DNA from: CALMEC01 sp963765105
GTDB lineage: Bacteria; Actinomycetota; Thermoleophilia; Miltoncostaeales; Miltoncostaeaceae
Direction of reading: 5' to 3'
Assembly: GCA_963765105.1 (NCBI GenBank)
Contig: CAVXUW010000002.1
Location: forward strand, 930,001-994,000
DNA: 64,000 nt
Shown one piece after another: positions 8,072 through 17,474 of the stretch. Both the position numbers and the translations under genes were made by a program. Under the pieces are notes generated by a model. That model was not told where the DNA came from. It was given only the letters and a program-made list of their open reading frames with translations, and ran no database searches. The number at the start of each line of letters is the position of its first letter. Positions within the stretch are counted from its first letter, which is position 1.

Positions 8072-11000
8072 TCAGCGGCGACCGCGGCCGAAGTGTTGGC
8101 CCTCCGGCGCCACCTGGCGAAGGCGATGGGCATCCTCGGCCGGCTGGGGAGAGGCCGGAACGGGGGCCCGTTCGATGCGGGTTGCCAGGACGTTCATGTT
8201 GCGGCCTTTTCGCTCCAACCGCCCGTGCGCAACCAGAAGCGGCTCCGCTCGCATCAATGTGCGGTGCTGCTCGTAGACAGCGGGACGGACGATCACGTTG
8301 ATCATCCCGGTCTCGTCCTCCAAGAGGAGAAAGACAATCCCGTGGGCGGTGCCGGGGCGCTGTCGAGCCACGACGAGGCCGGCGACCGAAACGGTGGTGC
8401 CATCCGGTGTGTCGTGAAGCTCGGCCGCGGTACGGGTTCCTGGCGGCAGTGACGGTCGAATGAGCGCGACCATATGCCAGCCGGTGGAGAGCCCTGTGGT
8501 TTCGTAGTCGCTGACGACACGTTCAAAACGCCCCTCCTCGGGAAGAGGTGGTGACAGCGCACTTTGAATGGGGAGAGGCAGCTGCTGACCGTGACGTGTG
8601 CTGATGGGCCGAGCGAGCGTTCCCAGCTCCCACAGTAGGCCACGACGTGAACGTTCAAAACTGTCGCAGGCACCCGAGCGCACCAATGCCGTGAGCTGTT
8701 CACGCGTCATGCCGCTGCGCCCAGCGAGATCGGTGAGGTCGGCAAAAGGACCACCGCGGTCACGTTTGGCAACGACGTCATGCGCGGCATTGCCCACTCC
8801 ACGAATGAAGCCCAACCCCACGCGTACAGCCCCGTCACCATCAATAGTGCAGTGCGCATCGGAGCGCACGATGCATGGTGGTCGAGTGCGTACCCCGCGC
8901 CGGGCAGCGTCGCGCACAAGGCTGGCGGGGGGATAGAAACCCATTGGCTGAGCATTGAGCAGTGACGCGAGAAACTCGGCGGGAAAATGACGGCGAAGCC
9001 AGGCGCTTTGGTAGGCCAGCACAGCAAACGCCGAGGCATGGGCTTTCGGAAAACCAAAGTTGGAGAAGCCGATGAGCTTGGTGAAAATCAGGCGAATGGT
9101 GGCATCGTCAACGCCGCGGTCGCGTGCGCCGTCGCGGAATTCCTGCCACATGCGCAGCATCGCGTCACGGCTGCGTTTGCGACTCATCGCACGACGAAGA
9201 CCCTCGGCTTGGCCTGGGGTGAACCCCGACAGTGCCATCGCCACCTCGAGCACTTGCTCTTGGAAAACCACGACGCCGAGGGTGTCGCGCAGGCAGTCAG
9301 CGAGGAGGGGATGGTCAAACGGTGGCTCAAAATCTGGGTCGACGCGCCGGGCGTTGCGATGCTTCACATAGGGGTGCACCGCGCCACCACTCACCGGTCC
9401 CGGGCGAATGAGCGCCACCTGAATGGTGAGGTCATCGAGGTTCTCGGGTTGTGTTTGAAGGATGCTCTGGATCTGAGCGCGACTTTCGATCTGGAACACC
9501 CCAACCGTGTCGCCGTTGCGTATTTCGGTGTAGACGGCGGGATCATGAACATCAACACGCGACAGATCGATGGTGCGACCCCGCGTGCGTGCCACCAGAT
9601 CGATGCACTCCTCCACCGCCGACAGCATCCCCAACCCCAGCAGATCGATTTTCACGAAGCCGGCATCGGAGCAGGAGTCCTTATCCCACTGGCACATCTG
9701 GCGACCGGGAAACGCGGCCGGTACGACCGGCACCAGCTCCACCAGCGGCCGGGCCGAGACGATCATCCCGCCCGAGTGTTGCGACAGGTGGCGCGGCAGG
9801 CCGGCGGCCTCGCGTGCCAGAAACGCCAAGGCCCGCCAGCGAGGTGATCGCAACTTGCTGGGGCCATCAGGGAGCCGTTCGAGCTCTTCCTCCAGGGCAG
9901 TCGGTGACGACCAACCATCGACCAGGATGGCCAGCCGCTCGATGTCGGCGAGGGGAAGAGCGAGTGCTTTTCCCAGCTCGCGAATGGCCATGCGTGTGCG
10001 GAATGTGGGAAACGCGGCGACCATGGCGGCATGCTCGTTGCCGTAGCGCTGAATGATCTCGGCGATGAGCCCCTCGCGGATGTCGCGGGGGAAGTCGAGA
10101 TCGATGTCGGGTACCGAGGCCATGTCCTTGTTGAGAAAGCGCCCCAGGAAGAGACGGTTCTTGACGGGGTCGATGTGGGACAGTCCGGTGAGGTAACACA
10201 CGATCGATCCCACCGATGAACCTCGCCCTCGTCCCGGTGGCAGCGTTCGTCGCGCCGAGTCGGACGGTCGGCAGCGCAGGGCCACCTCGCGTGCGACCTC
10301 GAGAATCTCGCGATGGAGGAGAAAGAACCCGGCCAGGCCGTGGTGGGCGATGAGCCCCAGCTCCTCCTGCAGGCGAACGTGGGCATTGCGGCGGCGCGTG
10401 GCGTTGGGGTAGCGCGCACCAAGGTGATACATGCAGATACGTGACAAGGTCTCGTCGGCGCGCTCACCCGGAGCGGTGAAGTCTGGGTAGGCGTAGCCCA
10501 GGTCACGGGTGAGGTCGAACTGCAGTCGCTCTGCCAGGTGGACGGTTTCGGCGACGGCATCGGGATGATCGGCGAATCGTTCGGCCGCCTCGGCTGGGGG
10601 GCGAAGAACCGCGTCGCGGTTGCCTCTGCGGGCGGCGTCGGAGCCGTCGAGGGTGAGGTGGTTGTTGATCGCGACGAACGTGTCCTGCAAGAACGCTCGT
10701 CGCGGATGGTGGGCATGAACGTTGCCGGTGGCGACGGTTGGCAGGCGCAGCTCGTCTGCCAGTCGGGCCAGGTCGCGGCAGAGTGCCCGATCGCCGCGTG
10801 TGCGGGGCCGTTGAAGTTCGACGTAGACGTTGTCGCGGCCGAAGATCTCGATGAGCTCTCGGCCGGCGGTGTGGGCTTCGCGTCGACGGGCCGCGCGGAG
10901 ATGGTGCGCGACATAACCGTGGCGGGAACATCCGGTGAGACACACAAGACCCGACGAATGCGCCGCAAGGTGTGCGGGGTCGAGTGCGGGTGGACGGGCC

Positions 11001-11326
11001 TGGCGGTTGGGAGGTGGGCGGGTGTCGGCGTGGGCTTGGGTGATCAGACGGCACAGGTTGGCGTAGCCAACAGCGTCAACCACGAGCAGGGTGAGGTGCG
11101 ATCCATTTGTGAGGGTGATCTCCGCCCCGGTGATGGGCCGTACACCAACCTCACGGCAAGCATGGGCAAACACCAATGAACCCGATAGGCCATCATGGTC
11201 GGTGAGGGCAAACGCCGTGTATTCGTAGGCGGCGGCCTGTTCGGCGAGCTCCTCTGGAGTGGAGGCGCCATCGAGGAAGCTGAACGCCGAATGGGCGTGC
11301 AGCTCCACATATGTGGGCGGCGACAT
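8072..11326 (-). CDS. dnaE2: Error-prone DNA polymerase III alpha subunit DnaE2 (ImuC)
   Basis: This 1084-residue C-family polymerase begins with a PHP domain (YVELHAHSAFSFLDGAS) and has the polymerase palm acidic motif PDIDLDFP, the GRGSSVGSIVCYLTGL and NFGFPKAHASAFA segments, and a C-terminal OB fold (GIVFLLLEDETGMINVIV). Its length matches DnaE2 rather than the longer replicative DnaE1. DnaE2 performs SOS-induced mutagenic lesion bypass with ImuB. ATG 11326 is chosen because homology starts there; it directly abuts a LexA box, leaving no room for a ribosome binding site, so a leaderless mRNA is likely. Confidence 0.92.
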   Translation of the reverse strand: MSPPTYVELHAHSAFSFLDGASTPEELAEQAAAYEYTAFALTDHDGLSGSLVFAHACREVGVRPITGAEITLTNGSHLTLLVVDAVGYANLCRLITQAHADTRPPPNRQARPPALDPAHLAAHSSGLVCLTGCSRHGYVAHHLRAARRREAHTAGRELIEIFGRDNVYVELQRPRTRGDRALCRDLARLADELRLPTVATGNVHAHHPRRAFLQDTFVAINNHLTLDGSDAARRGNRDAVLRPPAEAAERFADHPDAVAETVHLAERLQFDLTRDLGYAYPDFTAPGERADETLSRICMYHLGARYPNATRRRNAHVRLQEELGLIAHHGLAGFFLLHREILEVAREVALRCRPSDSARRTLPPGRGRGSSVGSIVCYLTGLSHIDPVKNRLFLGRFLNKDMASVPDIDLDFPRDIREGLIAEIIQRYGNEHAAMVAAFPTFRTRMAIRELGKALALPLADIERLAILVDGWSSPTALEEELERLPDGPSKLRSPRWRALAFLAREAAGLPRHLSQHSGGMIVSARPLVELVPVVPAAFPGRQMCQWDKDSCSDAGFVKIDLLGLGMLSAVEECIDLVARTRGRTIDLSRVDVHDPAVYTEIRNGDTVGVFQIESRAQIQSILQTQPENLDDLTIQVALIRPGPVSGGAVHPYVKHRNARRVDPDFEPPFDHPLLADCLRDTLGVVVFQEQVLEVAMALSGFTPGQAEGLRRAMSRKRSRDAMLRMWQEFRDGARDRGVDDATIRLIFTKLIGFSNFGFPKAHASAFAVLAYQSAWLRRHFPAEFLASLLNAQPMGFYPPASLVRDAARRGVRTRPPCIVRSDAHCTIDGDGAVRVGLGFIRGVGNAAHDVVAKRDRGGPFADLTDLAGRSGMTREQLTALVRSGACDSFERSRRGLLWELGTLARPISTRHGQQLPLPIQSALSPPLPEEGRFERVVSDYETTGLSTGWHMVALIRPSLPPGTRTAAELHDTPDGTTVSVAGLVVARQRPGTAHGIVFLLLEDETGMINVIVRPAVYEQHRTLMRAEPLLVAHGRLERKGRNMNVLATRIERAPVPASPQPAEDAHRLRQVAPEGQHFGRGRR

Positions 11327-11340
11327 CGAACATATGTTCG
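11327..11340 (-). promoter_or_regulatory. LexA (SOS) box at the dnaE2 start
   Basis: The 14-bp perfect palindrome CGAACATATGTTCG matches the actinobacterial/Gram-positive LexA operator GAAC-N4-GTTC. It ends immediately before the dnaE2 ATG. A TTAACC element lies about 17-19 bases upstream of the box on the minus strand, giving a plausible -35 with the -10 inside the operator. Repression by LexA and induction by DNA damage are inferred from the match and from known dnaE2 regulation. Confidence 0.88.
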
Positions 11341-11355
11341 CATATTGCTGGCCGG

Positions 11356-12102
11356 TTAAGGGCGGCGTCTCGTCGCGATGATGGGGACGCGAATGGTGAC
11401 CGTGGTGCCGCCCCATGCACCGGCGGTTGCGGTGAGGTCGCCACCGAGGGCAACGATGCGACTGTGCGCCGCACGGAGACTTACTCCCCGCTCGCCACCG
11501 AGATCGGGGCGTGTCGTGACGTTGAGCTCACCACGGTTACCACGATCGCTCAGGAGAACCACCAGGGCCTCGGGTTCGCGAGTAATGCCGAGTCGCAGTG
11601 CGCCACCGCCGGGTGTTCCGTAGCTGATCGCGCTGCCGATGGCGTGGACAAGCGCATCAAGGAGTGCCCCGCCGATGCTACGTGGTACTCGTCCTTCCGG
11701 ACGATCGGGCACGTCGATGGTGACGACGACGTCGCGTTGGGTCGCGATTCGAGTGACGAGCCAGCGTGCCGCCTCCGCCAAGTCGTTCACATCGATCGTC
11801 GTCGGCGCGGTCAATGACGCTTCGGCGAGTTGCGTCATCGCGTCGAGGTGGGCGGTGAGCGCCGACCGGTCCGACGGGTTCGTGTGAAGCGCATCGGTTG
11901 CCGCCATGATGCGGTTCGCGGTCGTGGTGAACTCGTCGGATTCGACCAATGCGCACAGCCCGACTATCGACAGTGCGGGCAGGACAACCCATGCCACGTC
12001 TGACGTGGTCAGCGCAGGGAGCGTCCCCAACGCGGCCCTCATGGCGGCGACACGACCGGCGATCTCATCAACGGCGAGGTCGACGAGCGGGGCTGATGTC
12101 AC
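11356..12102 (-). CDS. HATPase_c-like (histidine-kinase-type) protein
   Basis: This 248-residue soluble protein has helical segments at about 85-150 and a C-terminal region resembling a GHKL ATPase domain: GGALLDALVHAIGSAISYG at the N-box position and GERGVSLRAAHSRIVALGGDLTA at the G2/C-terminal position. No clear phospho-acceptor His or sensor domain is seen, so it may be a degenerate kinase or anti-sigma-like ATPase. GTG 12102 overlaps the upstream nitroreductase stop as GTGA; an ATG at 12198 would overlap that gene by 100 bases. It ends 29 bases before the dnaE2 start but dnaE2 has its own operator. Confidence 0.6.
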   Translation of the reverse strand: MTSAPLVDLAVDEIAGRVAAMRAALGTLPALTTSDVAWVVLPALSIVGLCALVESDEFTTTANRIMAATDALHTNPSDRSALTAHLDAMTQLAEASLTAPTTIDVNDLAEAARWLVTRIATQRDVVVTIDVPDRPEGRVPRSIGGALLDALVHAIGSAISYGTPGGGALRLGITREPEALVVLLSDRGNRGELNVTTRPDLGGERGVSLRAAHSRIVALGGDLTATAGAWGGTTVTIRVPIIATRRRP

Positions 12103-12536
12103 CGAGGTGGGGGCCGCAGGATCATCACGGGGAAGTGTCGTGTCGTCCTGGCGCGGTAGTCCTCCCACGCCGGGTAGATCGCGAGGAGCTTCGGCCACAG
12201 GCGCGCGATCTCATCATCATCGGCTTCCCGCGCCTGAACGACGGTTTGGTCGCGACCGACTGTCACGCGCGCACGCGGTTGGGCGAGAAGGTTGCGGTAC
12301 CACAGAGGATGCGTGTCGTGGCCACCCTGAGAGCCCACCACGACGAAGTCGTGGCCGTCCTTTAAGAAGAGCAACGGAGCCGTGCGCTCCTTGCCCGACC
12401 GGAGGCCAATAGTCGTGAGAAGGAGTACGGGTGCTTGCCCGGTGCGCCCACCGAACCGGCCGCCCGTAACGCGATAGAGCGGAGCATGGACCCGACTCAT
12501 CAGGCGCAAAAAGGGCTTTGGAATGCGCCGTGCCAT
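12099..12536 (-). CDS. Deazaflavin (F420)-dependent nitroreductase family protein
   Basis: This 145-residue protein matches the DDN family: GRTGQAPVLLLTTIGLRSGKERTAPLLFLKDG, then SQGGHDTHPLWYRNLLAQPRARV, are the usual family signature. DDN-type proteins bind F420 in a split-barrel fold and reduce quinones or nitro compounds. A GAGG motif eight bases upstream supports ATG 12536. It follows the RseB-like gene by five bases and overlaps the next gene, so it belongs to the same operon. The natural substrate is unknown. Confidence 0.85.
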   Translation of the reverse strand: MARRIPKPFLRLMSRVHAPLYRVTGGRFGGRTGQAPVLLLTTIGLRSGKERTAPLLFLKDGHDFVVVGSQGGHDTHPLWYRNLLAQPRARVTVGRDQTVVQAREADDDEIARLWPKLLAIYPAWEDYRARTTRHFPVMILRPPPR

Positions 12537-12541
12537 AACGC

Positions 12542-13591
12542 CTACCTCGTCGACTCGGTAAGGCTCTCGGCGATGGCGACAAGGTCCTCCTTCGGAAACG
12601 GGCCGCTGATCGTGTGTCGGACGTTGCCATCGCGCCAGTAGAGATGAGGAACGGTTTGTGGTCCCGATGCGAATCGCCCAGAAACGCCGTTGATCGAAAC
12701 GGGCTCCTCGGTCAGAGCTCCACACTCGCCGGCGAATGGGCTGCTCGGCCAGTCGGTCGTCGCGACGCGCTGGGTGACGTCAATGCGCTCCTGCCCGCGA
12801 CGATAGACGGCGGCGAAGAGCGACGGCGACGAGGGAATTGATCCCTCGGGCCCGGTGATCGCGGACGTCGGTCCCGAGCCGGAGACGGCAAGACGGTAGC
12901 CAGCCGGAAGTTGCCTGGGCGTGCGCGGCGTATAGGGGAGATTGGAAAAGGGCGCGGTTCCGGACACGCGAATGAATCGATCGTTTCGACGCGTGGGGCG
13001 CTCTCCCAAGGCGGGAGGCGCGAACGTCGCCACCGGAAACGCGGCGTTGAGTCGGCGGTAGGTGTAGACGGTCACCGCACGGACCTTGCCGGTGGCGCGA
13101 CTTCGCTCCACCGTTCGCCACGGCATCAGGGTGCGCGGAGAAAGGAACACGCGCAGCGTGCGTTCCGGGAGTGCCGCACACTCGTTTGGGGGAAGGATGA
13201 CGTCGGTGCGAAGAGCGGTCTTCCCGCGATATGGCACAGGCGTGAAGGTGCGTGTTCCGGCGCGGGCTTCCGCGAGGATGGTCTCGACGGTGCCGAGGTT
13301 GGAGTCATCGGCGAGTGGGAAGCCGTCTGGCCGAGCCGCGAACGTATTGCGCGTGATCGAGCCCGACCGCGTTTCTCCGCTGAAGTGGGTTCCACCCCGA
13401 CTCACGAAGACCGGTAGGTCACGAGCGGGACCCAAGGGCGTTCGGCGACCGCGCTCGGGGAAGGCCACGATGCGCCGCTCCGGCGACTGCTCTGATCCCT
13501 GCACCGTCACTTCGTAGGACGTCAACGGAACGGGGGCTACTGGGAGGCCGGCAAACGGCACGGCGGCGGCAAGTGCAGCGAGGATGAGCAC
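12542..13591 (-). CDS. Secreted protein with MucB/RseB- or DUF4367-like C-terminus
   Basis: This 349-residue protein begins with a short hydrophobic signal (MLILAALAAAVPFAGLPVAP) and has no other membrane segment. The middle (residues ~60-200) resembles the lipoprotein-carrier/RseB fold, with a repeated strand pattern and PWRTVERSR. The C-terminus, with YWRDGNVRHTISGPFPKEDLVAIAESL, resembles DUF4367 domains. Related proteins sense or modulate envelope stress, but no sigma/anti-sigma pair is adjacent. The GTG start has an AAGG motif eight bases upstream. Assignment rests on general resemblance. Confidence 0.55.
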   Translation of the reverse strand: MLILAALAAAVPFAGLPVAPVPLTSYEVTVQGSEQSPERRIVAFPERGRRTPLGPARDLPVFVSRGGTHFSGETRSGSITRNTFAARPDGFPLADDSNLGTVETILAEARAGTRTFTPVPYRGKTALRTDVILPPNECAALPERTLRVFLSPRTLMPWRTVERSRATGKVRAVTVYTYRRLNAAFPVATFAPPALGERPTRRNDRFIRVSGTAPFSNLPYTPRTPRQLPAGYRLAVSGSGPTSAITGPEGSIPSSPSLFAAVYRRGQERIDVTQRVATTDWPSSPFAGECGALTEEPVSINGVSGRFASGPQTVPHLYWRDGNVRHTISGPFPKEDLVAIAESLTESTR

Positions 13592-13603
13592 GCAAGCGCC
13601 TTT

Positions 13604-14392
13604 CTAGCGCGTGGCCAGCGCAACGAGCGATTGCGCGGTCTCGTCGTTCACGGTCGGATCGGCGGTCGCAATCATAATCGTCATGATCAGGGCCGCAAAC
13701 GCAAGAAACACGATTCCCACAACGAGGCCGGCGATGGCCAGGCCGCGTCCTCCGCGGGCGCCGCTGCTTCGTGTGTGGTCCTCCATCCCGGCAATGGAAA
13801 ACGCGACGCCGAGCGTCGCGGTGAGGGCGGCGGTGACAATCGCGCACAGCGACAGCACAAATCCCGTGATGGAGTATCCCGACGTCCCGGTAGCGGGATC
13901 ACCATTTGTTGTGAGTTGAGCGGGCCGTCCCACTCGCGGTGAACCGATGAGGGACATGACGATGGCGACGCAGGTGATGCCGTAGGCGACGGCGAGCCAG
14001 CGTCCAGCGGGGCCAAATTCGTATTCCCGGCCGATAGTGAAGCGCTCGTCTGCGCGTGCGAAGACGACGATGGAGCCGTAGATCGCCGCCGCAAGGCCCA
14101 GCAGGCCGATCCCGACGTACCGTGCTGCCACATAGGGAAGGAGCGCACAGACAAGAAGCGCTGCCGCAATGATCGCGCCCAGGGTGATCAAGCTCGCCGA
14201 GGTCAGGACGATGGGAACACCGCCAAAGCTCTGGCTGACCACCGTGCGATCGTTGCCCAGCCCGGCAATGATCAGCAAAACGGCGGCGAGAGCTCCCGCG
14301 CCCAGCCCTGCTTGGCAGAGGCGGTCGGTCATGGTGCCGCGAAACTCGACGGTGGGGGTTGGGGGAGGAAGGGCTGCGGTTCCGGTGGACAT
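13604..14392 (-). CDS. Multi-pass membrane protein with DUF4190-like C-terminal half
   Basis: This 262-residue protein has about six hydrophobic segments. The last two, flanking a charged loop (MEDHTRSSGARGGRGLAIAGLVVG), have the DUF4190 pattern in which paired helices precede a GRGLAIAG turn. No catalytic motif is visible and function is unknown. Its ATG overlaps the VWA gene stop (TAATG), placing it in the MoxR-VWA operon. The region between residues 100 and 190 shows no family resemblance that I recognise. Confidence 0.6.
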   Translation of the reverse strand: MSTGTAALPPPTPTVEFRGTMTDRLCQAGLGAGALAAVLLIIAGLGNDRTVVSQSFGGVPIVLTSASLITLGAIIAAALLVCALLPYVAARYVGIGLLGLAAAIYGSIVVFARADERFTIGREYEFGPAGRWLAVAYGITCVAIVMSLIGSPRVGRPAQLTTNGDPATGTSGYSITGFVLSLCAIVTAALTATLGVAFSIAGMEDHTRSSGARGGRGLAIAGLVVGIVFLAFAALIMTIMIATADPTVNDETAQSLVALATR

Positions 14393-15528
14393 TACGGCGA
14401 TCCTACCGTCTGGTCATGGCGAACTGGCGGTGCCTGCATCCGTGCGATGGCGCCGGCGATGGCGTCAAGGCTCGCGAGATCATGCCCGGAGGCAAATACG
14501 TCGATGTAGGGCAACGCGGCGCTCATCCCCTGTGCCAGAGGTTCATAGGCGGCATTTGCCTTGAGGGGGTTCAGCCACACAATCCGGTGTGCGAGACGGC
14601 GCAGGCGGGCCATTTGTTCCCGTACGAGTTGGGGGTCGCCCACGTCAAGGCCATCGCTGGTGATGATCACGACGGCGCCGCGCACAAGGCGGGCGTAGCC
14701 ACTGCGATCGAGCAGCGCTTTGAGCGAGAGTCCGATGCGCGTTCCACCGTCCCAGTCACTGACCTCGCCCGCGACCCGTCGTAGGGCATCGTCGGGTGTG
14801 CGGCCGACGAGCGACCACGTGAGGCGAGTGAGCCGCGTGCCGAACGAGAAGGCTTCGAAGCGGGTGTCGGCGCGAAGGGCGGCGTAGGCGAACATCGCGA
14901 GCGCACGGGAGTAGGCGGACATCGAGCCGCTGACGTCGAGCAGAAAAACGATGCGGCGTCGTTTGGGCCGGCGTGAGGTCCAGGCTCGGTGGATCGGGTC
15001 GCCGCCCGTGCGGAGCGCCTTCCGCAGTGTGCGCCGCAGGTCGGGTTGGCCCCGGCGACTGGGTTGGCGACGTCGGGTGAGGCGGGCTGGCGCCTCGAGA
15101 CGCAGCCGCGTCATGAGCCGGGCGATGTCGGCGAGCTCGGCCGCTGAGCAGGCGGCGAAGCTCTTGTGGCGCAGAACCTCTGTCGCCGATGCGGGCGCGA
15201 CCTCGGGTACGGGTTCGTCGAGGGTCATGTCGCCCTCAAGGAGAAACGGTGAGGGCGTGGGCTGTGAGCGCTGCGGGTTGCGAAGCGGCGGCTCGGGAAT
15301 CTGCACGCCGAGAAAATGCTGGCGAAAGACACGGTCGTAGGTTGCGAGATCCTCAGGACGGGAGACAAGCGTTGCGCGACCGACCCAATAGAGGTTGGCG
15401 CCAGGTGCCAGTGCTGTCGCCTCGCAGAAGCCCATTACGCGCTCGGTCCCCACCACCAGGCCGGATCGGCGGAGGGCCTGCCCAAAGCTCACGAGTGGAT
15501 CGAGGTGATCCACCGTGGACGCGCTCAT
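14392..15528 (-). CDS. VWA-domain protein of the CoxE type
   Basis: This 378-residue protein has a helical N-terminal half and a von Willebrand A domain from about residue 185, with the MIDAS motif FLLDVSGSMSAYS and the later VVIITSDGLDVGDP. CoxE-like proteins work with a MoxR ATPase in metal-cofactor insertion, for example into CO dehydrogenase. ATG 15528 overlaps the MoxR gene stop as ATGA; a longer frame upstream is basic shadow sequence. The XdhC and CoxG genes lie divergently just beyond MoxR. Confidence 0.85.
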   Translation of the reverse strand: MSASTVDHLDPLVSFGQALRRSGLVVGTERVMGFCEATALAPGANLYWVGRATLVSRPEDLATYDRVFRQHFLGVQIPEPPLRNPQRSQPTPSPFLLEGDMTLDEPVPEVAPASATEVLRHKSFAACSAAELADIARLMTRLRLEAPARLTRRRQPSRRGQPDLRRTLRKALRTGGDPIHRAWTSRRPKRRRIVFLLDVSGSMSAYSRALAMFAYAALRADTRFEAFSFGTRLTRLTWSLVGRTPDDALRRVAGEVSDWDGGTRIGLSLKALLDRSGYARLVRGAVVIITSDGLDVGDPQLVREQMARLRRLAHRIVWLNPLKANAAYEPLAQGMSAALPYIDVFASGHDLASLDAIAGAIARMQAPPVRHDQTVGSP

Positions 15529-16394
15529 GCCGTGAGGACCTCGTTGATCATTGCCTCCACAACGCGAAGGTCGTCGCGATTTTTGATCGCGATACCGAGC
15601 GTCTGACGGGCCGACTGCGCGTCGACGCGGTCGACCGCCATCATCGCCAGGGCGCGGGCCCAGTCGATTGACTCGGCGGGGCCGGGAAGCTTGAACAGGT
15701 CCATGCGACGCATGCGAGCGACGATCTCGGCCACGGAACGTGCAAGGCGCTCGGACGCTTCGGGAACACGTTCGGTGATGATCGCAACCTCCCGCTCCAG
15801 ATCCGGGTAGTCGATCCAGTGGTACAGGCACCGCCGCTTGAGGGCGTCGTGAAGTTCCCGGGTGCGGTTGGAGGTGATGATGACGGCCGGTGGCGTTGTC
15901 GCGGCAATCGTGCCGATTTCGGGGATGGTCACTTGGAAGTCGGAGAGCACCTCGAGGAGGAAGGCCTCGAACTCATCGTCGGCGCGGTCGAGCTCGTCGA
16001 CGAGCAGAACACACTGCGCTCCACGCCGGACCGCGCGGAGCAACGGGCGTTCGAGGAGAAACTCCGGGCCGTACAGTTCCTGAACGCGGTCTTTGGCGTC
16101 CAGATCGCCGTCCTGAAGGGCGCGCGCATAAAGCAGCTGCCGGGAGTAATCCCATTCGTAGAGGGCCTGTGACGCGTCGATCCCCTCGTAGCACTGCAGG
16201 CGGATGAGCTCAGCGTTGAGCAGCACGGCCAGTGTCTTTGCGACCTCGGTCTTGCCGACTCCAGGCTCGCCCTCCAAAAGCAACGGCCGTCCCATTGCGA
16301 GTGCCAGGTAGAGGGACGTCGACAGGCCATCGTCCGGGAGGTACGACGCCTCGCGCAGTGCCGATGAGAGTTGTTCAACGCTGGTAAATGCCAC
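15525..16394 (-). CDS. MoxR-family AAA+ ATPase (CoxD-like)
   Basis: This 289-residue ATPase has Walker A GEPGVGKT, Walker B VLLVDELDRAD, and the sensor segment AVIITSNRTRELHDALKRRC. MoxR ATPases pair with VWA proteins as chaperones for cofactor insertion or complex assembly. The VWA partner overlaps its stop. Its start is separated by 87 bases from the divergent xdhC-like gene, so the two transcription units probably share a regulatory region. Confidence 0.9.
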   Translation of the reverse strand: MAFTSVEQLSSALREASYLPDDGLSTSLYLALAMGRPLLLEGEPGVGKTEVAKTLAVLLNAELIRLQCYEGIDASQALYEWDYSRQLLYARALQDGDLDAKDRVQELYGPEFLLERPLLRAVRRGAQCVLLVDELDRADDEFEAFLLEVLSDFQVTIPEIGTIAATTPPAVIITSNRTRELHDALKRRCLYHWIDYPDLEREVAIITERVPEASERLARSVAEIVARMRRMDLFKLPGPAESIDWARALAMMAVDRVDAQSARQTLGIAIKNRDDLRVVEAMINEVLTA

Positions 16395-16481
16395 CTCCGG
16401 ACCCTATCGGGCGGAGAGGTGCGTCATCCGCGGTTGCGGGGGGGCGTGCGGTGTGCGTCGTTGGTGCTACCGTCATGGTCC

Positions 16482-17474
16482 GTGAGAGACATTCTTGACA
16501 CGCTCGAGCAGTGGATTGCGGCCGGCAAGCGTGGCGCGGTGGCGACGGTGGTCCGAACTGAGCGTTCCTCGCCCCGGGAGCCGGGGTCGGCGATGGCCAT
16601 GAATGACAGCGGTGAGATCGCCGGGTCGGTCACCGGAGGATGCGTGGAACCCGCGGTCTGTGCTCACGCTGAAGAGGTGATGGCCGGAGGACCGCCGCGC
16701 CTGGCCCCCTATGGGATCGCCGACGAGGACGCGTTCGAGGTGGGGCTTCCGTGCGGCGGCAACATCGAGATATTCATCGAGGAGGTCGACCCCGCCACGA
16801 TCTCCGCGGTGGCGGACGCCGTGCGGGAGGATCGCTCGATCGCGGTCGTGACCGCGGTCGCCGGCACCGCTCTCGGCACACGACGACTGATCACTCTCGA
16901 CGACACGGATGATGTTGCGCACGGTCTGCTCGAACGCGGTCAGTCAGGGCTTATCGATGACGGCGACGGCCAGATCTTCGTGTCGACATTTGCACCGCGC
17001 CCCGCGATGTACGTGTTCGGTGCGATGGACCATGCCTCGGCGCTGGCCCGGTTGGGGCGGTTCCTCGGCTATCGCGTCACCGTGTGTGACGCGCGCGGAG
17101 CCTTCGTGACATCGGACCGCTTTCCCGATGTCGATGAGCTGGTCGTCGCATGGCCGCACGAGTTCCTGGCGACCGCTCCGATCGACCGGCGCACCGTGAT
17201 CTGCGTGCTCACTCATGAACAACGCTTTGACGTGCCTGCCCTCAAAGCAGCGCTCAACTCGCCGGCAGGGTACATCGGTGCGATGGGGAGCAAGCGAACC
17301 CTGCAGCGTCGCAACGAACGGCTGCGGGAGGAGGGCGTCAGCGACGAGGACATTGCGCGTATCCATGCGCCGATTGGCCTGAAGATTTCTTCCCGCACAC
17401 CGGAAGAAGTTGCCGTGGCCATTGCGGCGGAGATCGTTACCGTGGCACGTCAACCGATAGGAGCGGCAACGTGA
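16482..17474 (+). CDS. XdhC/CoxI-family molybdenum cofactor insertion protein
   Basis: This 330-residue protein has the XdhC_CoxI N-terminal domain (VVRTERSSPREPGSAMAM, GSVTGGCVEPAV, LPCGGNIEIF) and the C-terminal Rossmann-type domain (YVFGAMDHASALARLGRFLGYRVTVCD, PAGYIGAMGSKRT, RIHAPIGLKISSRTPEEVA). These proteins bind and sulfurate or deliver Mo cofactor for xanthine or CO dehydrogenases. GTG 16482 is chosen because the frame upstream lacks homology. It overlaps coxG by four bases (GTGA). No molybdoenzyme subunit genes are in the window. Confidence 0.9.
   Translation: MRDILDTLEQWIAAGKRGAVATVVRTERSSPREPGSAMAMNDSGEIAGSVTGGCVEPAVCAHAEEVMAGGPPRLAPYGIADEDAFEVGLPCGGNIEIFIEEVDPATISAVADAVREDRSIAVVTAVAGTALGTRRLITLDDTDDVAHGLLERGQSGLIDDGDGQIFVSTFAPRPAMYVFGAMDHASALARLGRFLGYRVTVCDARGAFVTSDRFPDVDELVVAWPHEFLATAPIDRRTVICVLTHEQRFDVPALKAALNSPAGYIGAMGSKRTLQRRNERLREEGVSDEDIARIHAPIGLKISSRTPEEVAVAIAAEIVTVARQPIGAAT

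Noticed and set aside
15764..15773. GAACACGTTC inside the MoxR gene as a LexA box
   Set aside because: The arms are separated by two bases rather than four, and the site is within coding sequence.
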